This document shows positions 49,339 to 52,992 of a stretch of 52,992 nucleotides of DNA, one piece after another (within the stretch, counting starts at the first letter, position 1; the number at the start of each line of letters is the position of its first letter). The notes under the pieces were generated by a model. The model made no database searches. It had not been told where the DNA came from and saw only the letters and a list, made by a program, of their open reading frames with translations. The position numbers and the translations under genes are program-made. Source of the DNA: Desulfovibrio sp. (lineage in GTDB: Bacteria > Desulfobacterota > Desulfovibrionia > Desulfovibrionales > Desulfovibrionaceae); contig JAISWB010000082.1 of the NCBI GenBank assembly GCA_031271265.1, positions 1-52,992 on the forward strand. Reading direction: 5' to 3'.

Positions 49339-50484
49339 TTATGCTTCGGCAATCCATTTTTCCAGGTGATTTTTGAGGTTTCTCAGGTCGCTGTGTTGAA
49401 TCACCGTAATACCGTAGTCTTTAGCTCGTTTTGCATTATCGTTTGCCCTTTTCCCGCGATACAATTTGTCTATATTGCGATAACTTACAAGCATGGATTT
49501 TGTCTTTAAGCCTAGTTTATTTTTCAAAGTATAAAGTTTATACAAAGCATCGCTGTCTTTTGAATTGCCGATATTGGCTGTTTTACATTCGATAATATGC
49601 AAATAATTATTTGCCGAAACGGCAACATCGAGTTCGTTTTCCACGGCCTGCGGCAAAGTTTTTATGGTTATATTTAGTACCTTATCTTGAATTTTTTGTT
49701 TATTTATTTTACCGATACATTGATAAACATGCTCTTCGAGCCACCCGCCGCAAACGTAGCGGCGGGCCTGTTCATCAGTGAAAGTGAATTGTTTACCTTC
49801 AAGAGTTAATAAAGCAAATTTTCGGCATAAGTCAAGAAAAGATTCTATACCGTCCTCGTAAGATGTTCTGACAAATGTCAAAGCAGACCGGTCTTGAGCC
49901 TTTGAGACATACGCATTTGTTCTGCTTACGGCACTTTCGTATTTTGTTATATTGTTTATCAATTCAAATGTGAAATCCGGGCGGTTGTATAGTGTATTTT
50001 CAGATAGTACAGTTTTATATCCATACGCCAGGAGGTAATCTTGAATTTTTAATTTTTTATCCAGGGGTGCATGGGATTTCTCTTTACCTTCCTGGAGAAT
50101 TATAACGCTGTTGTCCTGTTCTTTTACATAAAACATCGGCTTTCCGGCCAATTCAAAAATGCTTTGCGCGGCAACGGTCATAATTTTTGTGCCGCCGGTA
50201 AGGTTCAGAACAACGTTTTTATTTTCATACCGTGCGAGGCAGCTGTATAATTGCTCCTGGATTTCCGGAAAGTTGTAAGCGTCTTGGATTTGAACGACGT
50301 CAGCAGTCAAATTGTATTTTCGAAAGACATTTTGTAAGCCGTCGCCTTTTTTTTGCATTTGCGGAGAAACGAGCAGGATGATTTTTTTGTCTTTGGGGCC
50401 GAGGGTATTGTCGAGAGCGGGGAGCAGGTTGGGGGCGGGTTGGTCGGAGACCATGCAGACGTGGATATCGTATTCAGAGGACAT
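49339..50484 (-). CDS. card1: Card1-type CARF nuclease (DUF1887), type III CRISPR effector
   Basis: 381 residues. The N-terminal CARF domain (1-140) has the ligand-loop motifs HVCMVSDQPAPNL and VLNLTGGTKIMTVAAQ. The C-terminal PD-(D/E)xK nuclease has Glu250 (GGWLEEHV), Asp286 (ENELDVAVS) and Glu299-x-Lys301 (HIIECKTAN): the complete catalytic set. Characterised Card1/Can2 proteins are switched on by cyclic tetra-adenylate made by Cas10 and cut single-stranded RNA and DNA. It overlaps csx16 by 11 bp. AT-rich compared with neighbours. Confidence 0.9.
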   Translation of the reverse strand: MSSEYDIHVCMVSDQPAPNLLPALDNTLGPKDKKIILLVSPQMQKKGDGLQNVFRKYNLTADVVQIQDAYNFPEIQEQLYSCLARYENKNVVLNLTGGTKIMTVAAQSIFELAGKPMFYVKEQDNSVIILQEGKEKSHAPLDKKLKIQDYLLAYGYKTVLSENTLYNRPDFTFELINNITKYESAVSRTNAYVSKAQDRSALTFVRTSYEDGIESFLDLCRKFALLTLEGKQFTFTDEQARRYVCGGWLEEHVYQCIGKINKQKIQDKVLNITIKTLPQAVENELDVAVSANNYLHIIECKTANIGNSKDSDALYKLYTLKNKLGLKTKSMLVSYRNIDKLYRGKRANDNAKRAKDYGITVIQHSDLRNLKNHLEKWIAEA

Positions 50485-50779
50485 CGCCGTGCTCCTTGGT
50501 GACGGTGTAGCGTTGCAGGGCTGCGCCGGCGGCGGACAGGTCGTCGGCGGTCAGTTCTCTGCCTCTTTGCATTTCTGCGGTTTGAAAGTCAAGGGTGTAG
50601 AAGGCGGCGCCGCGGTTGCAGATATCCGCGGCCGAACCGAGGGGAAGGGTACCCATAACGATGTCGCCGTTGCGGATTTCGTCGGCATCCAGGTGTGTGA
50701 CCCAGCGGTCCACGGGGAGTTTTCTGCGTTTTGCCCATTCGATTGCACCGTTGTGCCTGGAGACGAACCAGCGTGTCAT
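50474..50779 (-). CDS. csx16: CRISPR-associated protein Csx16
   Basis: 101 residues from MTRWFVSRHNGAIEWAKRR, the family's usual start (an upstream ATG at 50866 would add 29 residues). KLPVDRWVTHLDADEIRNGD, IVMGTLPLGSAADICNRG and RGRELTADDLSAAG match Csx16 (VVA1548 family). Csx16 is a type III CRISPR accessory protein; members of this group have been proposed or shown to degrade cyclic oligoadenylate, which would switch the Card1 response off. The overlap with card1 implies linked translation of effector and off-switch. Confidence 0.88.
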   Translation of the reverse strand: MTRWFVSRHNGAIEWAKRRKLPVDRWVTHLDADEIRNGDIVMGTLPLGSAADICNRGAAFYTLDFQTAEMQRGRELTADDLSAAGAALQRYTVTKEHGDVL

Positions 50780-50886
50780 TGTGGAGATTTCCCGTGTTTC
50801 AACAGTTACGCCGCCTTCGGCGGCACGTCGGGTTTGCGGCGGTTGTTTTTCGGTTTGTGCGGACATCGCCGAGCAGGCTGTTTCTT

Positions 50887-51474
50887 TCAGTAGCTTCTTT
50901 TCGGCGGGCGTTTTAACCCCAAGTTCGGAAAAGCTTTTATAATTTTGTCAACGCGCCTGAGCCGTTTACTGACGGCTGTCCTGGGGTTGAGCACGGAAAA
51001 TGAAAAAACAGCGTGAAAAGCAGCCTCGTGCGTCTGCCCGCACCACTTTTCGGCGGCCAACAACGCAGTATCCTTCAGAGGTCCCTGTAGTTGTTTCGCT
51101 GCTCTTCTCCATTTTTCAGCTTGACTTTCAGTAACTTTCGTATTCTGTACCTGCGCACTTCCCGCTTCATGTAAGGTCGGATTAGGTAATTCATCTATAT
51201 TATAGCGAATTTTTGAATATGCAATTACTTCATCGCGCTTGAACATCAATTCACGAATATCATCAGAAAAGGTTTTATCTTCATAGCCAGGCATATTATA
51301 TTTTGCTTGAACTGAGTAACCTTCCTTATATATTATTGTATCAATAGGTAAATACTGTGACCAAAAAAATTTATGCGGAGTCAATATTTTTTTAAGGCAG
51401 AGATCAACAAGTTCAAAGCCGAGCATGGTGTATTTCAACATTATCTCTTCGCCTGTCAACCATTCATTTGCCAT
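50887..51474 (-). CDS. Unrecognised protein in the CRISPR accessory locus
   Basis: 195 residues. N terminus MANEWLTGEEIMLKYTMLGFE has the look of a short helix-turn-helix or AlpA-like start (LTGEEIMLKYTMLGFELVDLC, shortened). A Tyr/Lys-rich middle (DTIIYKEGYSVQAKYN) and a basic C-terminal helix (NPRTAVSKRLRRVDKIIKAF, then KRPPKRSY) follow. No nuclease, CARF or membrane motif. It lies 107 bp upstream of csx16 on the same strand, so it may be a regulator of, or a new component in, the locus. No function assigned. Confidence 0.65.
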   Translation of the reverse strand: MANEWLTGEEIMLKYTMLGFELVDLCLKKILTPHKFFWSQYLPIDTIIYKEGYSVQAKYNMPGYEDKTFSDDIRELMFKRDEVIAYSKIRYNIDELPNPTLHEAGSAQVQNTKVTESQAEKWRRAAKQLQGPLKDTALLAAEKWCGQTHEAAFHAVFSFSVLNPRTAVSKRLRRVDKIIKAFPNLGLKRPPKRSY

Positions 51475-51768
51475 ATATTATCCTCTGACTGCGCACAAGC
51501 GAAAGATGTTTGTTTACCCAATAATGTTTATCTTCGTGGAGGATTATTCCACCAAAGACAAAAAAATGTTAATTTGGGTTTTCAACTGACCCTGGGTCGT
51601 CTGATTCTGATTTCAAAGCAAAACCGCGTCCATGCAGTTTGCTTTGTCGGCTGTGGCGGGAACGCGATTCCGCCTTGCCTCGCGAAGTGCCTCGTATTTC
51701 GCCGCGCCATCCTGTCGCGGCTTCCGATTCTGAATCAAACAAAAGATACGTTTGATTTGGAAGCGAAA
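51475..51768. other. Intergenic region with family C repeat
   Basis: AT-rich left part with an inverted GTGGAGGATTATTCCACC, then from about 51617 a copy of the dispersed sequence also seen at 4290-4405 and 42060-42100. No gene seen. Confidence 0.45.
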
Positions 51769-52791
51769 TTAGTCCGCAAGTCCGTAAGCAATTTGATTTA
51801 TTTCATCAACGGACAGGCCGGTAAGTTTGGCAACAGTTTCCACAGGTAATTTTTCACGCAAGGCGTTTGCGGCAACTGCCGATTTTTCTTCCTTCCGCCC
51901 TTTCTGTTCACCTTTCTGTTCACCTATATGTATACCTTTCCGTTCACCTATCTGTATGCCTTCTTCTATACCCTCACTACGCGCCGCATTGATGTCGGCA
52001 TTATAATCCATATATGCCTTTTCTCTCGTCTCGGCCAATGCACGCATACGGTCATCGGCGCTAAGGACCTGTATCACGTTCCAAGCTTCCGCTATGGCTG
52101 GGTTTGTCTATGCAATTTCCATAAACTGCTCCTTCTCTTTGGCGTTTATAAACTGCATCCAGTTATAGAGCAACGTTCCATCAGGTTTATGTATCTTAGG
52201 AAGCTCCAACGTATGTATCGAAATAGAATCCTGATAATCTATTTTTGTATTTTTATCATAAAGCTGAAAATGATTATGGTATACATCATTTTCTTTTATC
52301 AATATATGCTCCGTAATATAAATCGTTATTACTTTATTTATGTTTGGATAATTATTCCCTTTCTTGACTTGCTCCCGAATCAACTTTGCACTGTAATACA
52401 GCAAACGTTTCCAAATGGATGCTTGATGTTGCTTTTGTATTTCAACATCAATAATTTTTTTCTTCGTTGTATATATTTTTACATCGAGAATACATAGTTT
52501 ATCATCAATATAGTCTGGTTGTAAGGCAGGATCGACAATTTCAATATCCTCATATTCTTCAGCAGGCAAGTCCAACACGGCTTGAAGGAAACTCATCAGG
52601 ATGTTTTTATGTTCAGCAAAAATTTTGTGGAACGCGAAATCATTCGTCGGCGACAGCGGTTTTTTTCCATTGTTTTGTCCATACGGCAACTTTCTTCCTT
52701 TGGGTAAAGTAGCGCAGGTTTGTAGATTTTTCAAGACACGGCAAGCTTTTTTTTCGCGGAGCCGCGCCAATGCCGGTCGGCGCATCCGCAT
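51769..52791 (-). pseudogene. Rpn-family recombination-promoting nuclease, split by in-frame TAG
   Basis: A PD-(D/E)xK-type transposase-like nuclease: LSPTNDFAFHKIFAEHKNIL, then LDVKIYTTKKKIIDVEIQKQ with the D...ExQ catalytic pattern. The frame stops at TAG (52108-52110) after FMEIA and continues in the same frame as TNPAIAEAWNVIQVLSADDRMRAL to 51769, as the family normally reads IAQTNPAI: a CAG-to-TAG change. The C-terminal part has the usual coiled, repetitive GERKGIHIGEQKGEQKG tail. The start is also doubtful: an ATG before seven A's (near 52665) is one base out of frame with KKPLSPTNDF. Confidence 0.8.
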
Positions 52792-52845
52792 CCCCTGTGC
52801 CGGAACCGCCGTGTCCGCCGTCGAGGGGGTCTTCGGCGTCCATGC

Positions 52846-52960
52846 CTACACATAGCCCGGTTCTTTCTGCATCCGTTGCAATTCCCGGATGACCGCCGCG
52901 TGATTTTCCCGCGTCAGGGCCGGCTCGTCTTTATGCTGGAACTCCTGTGTTGAGCGGCAA
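52846..52960 (-). other. Possible C-terminal ORF fragment next to the repeat
   Basis: A minus-strand frame reading TRENHAAVIRELQRMQKEPG, then YV and TAG at 52846-52848, looks protein-like (charged, helical). It has no start codon and is closed upstream by a stop in the repeat-like sequence at 52966. It may be the tail of a gene cut off by the array; not recognised. Confidence 0.3.
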
Positions 52961-52965
52961 CGTCC

Positions 52966-52992
52966 GTCTCAATCCCTTTCCTTTCAGGGTTC
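52966..52992 (-). CRISPR. Possible terminal CRISPR repeat cut by the window edge
   Basis: Read on the minus strand the 27 visible bases end in GAAAGGAAAGGGATTGAGAC, the 3' end typical of CRISPR repeats (GATTGARAC), with a short CCCT/AGGG stem. Only one unit is visible; the rest of the array would lie outside to the right and be transcribed leftward. The type III accessory genes 2.5 kb away support the reading. Confidence 0.5.

Noticed and set aside
49109..52992. Treating tRNA-Val as the attachment site of an integrated island
   Set aside because: The accessory DNA lies on the 5' side of the tRNA, no integrase is in the window, and no second copy of the tRNA 3' end was seen.

Overview
The window is about 53 kb of mostly high-GC, tightly packed bacterial chromosome. 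Gene content and order point to the Desulfovibrionaceae (Desulfobacterota): Rho and a CarD-like protein upstream of rpmH-rnpA-yidD-yidC-jag, a DUF1844 protein next to argC, tatB-tatC-hisB-lipoprotein-hisA, thrS-infC-rpmI-rplT-pheS-pheT, and lspA followed by a small PLDc_N-type membrane protein. The family assignment is inference from gene order and protein families; no 16S gene is present.

Layout. 1-1003: a (GT)26 microsatellite and an orphan PIN-domain toxin-like gene with only the tail of a possible antitoxin. 1053-5038 (minus): DUF3179 protein, a small hypothetical protein, rho and carD. 5346-11954 (plus): ribosome/RNase P/membrane-insertion genes, jag, a class V aminotransferase, DUF1844 and argC. 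12084-13174 (minus): rfbA and tRNA-Pro(UGG). 13648-25180 (plus): a hybrid-kinase-like membrane protein whose catalytic residues are eroded, polA, tatBC, hisB-lipoprotein-hisA and an orphan type VI secretion tssA. 25386-30937 (minus): crotonase, FMN glutamate-synthase-like protein, secG, tpiA, rimI. 31111-32452 (plus): a degenerate Nudix-like protein and the broken tail of a P1B metal ATPase.

32458-39555 (minus) is an operon running lspA, PLDc_N protein, glycosyltransferase-DUF2062, LpxL-type acyltransferase, acyl carrier protein, ketosynthase, chain-length-factor-like ketosynthase, AMP-dependent ligase. The last six look like a reduced aryl-polyene-type lipid pathway. Two gene starts in it have been tandemly duplicated with periods that are not multiples of three. 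Each duplication leaves a short leader ORF that ends exactly on the true start of the next gene. 39847-49023 (minus) holds a GH13-like lipoprotein and the thrS-infC-rpmI-rplT-pheST translation operon behind tRNA-Val(GAC).

49339-52992 is AT-richer accessory DNA, all on the minus strand: a Card1-type CARF nuclease overlapping a csx16 gene, an unrecognised 195-residue protein, an Rpn-family nuclease split by an in-frame TAG, and at the very edge a sequence that looks like the last repeat of a CRISPR array. This is the accessory side of a type III CRISPR system whose main part would lie to the right of the window.

Two themes run through the whole region. Several core proteins (YidC, Jag, PolA, TatB, TatC, SecG, KS) carry low-complexity or tandem-repeat expansions absent from the usual family forms. 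At least three families of dispersed repeats are present, and one has inserted in frame into pheT.
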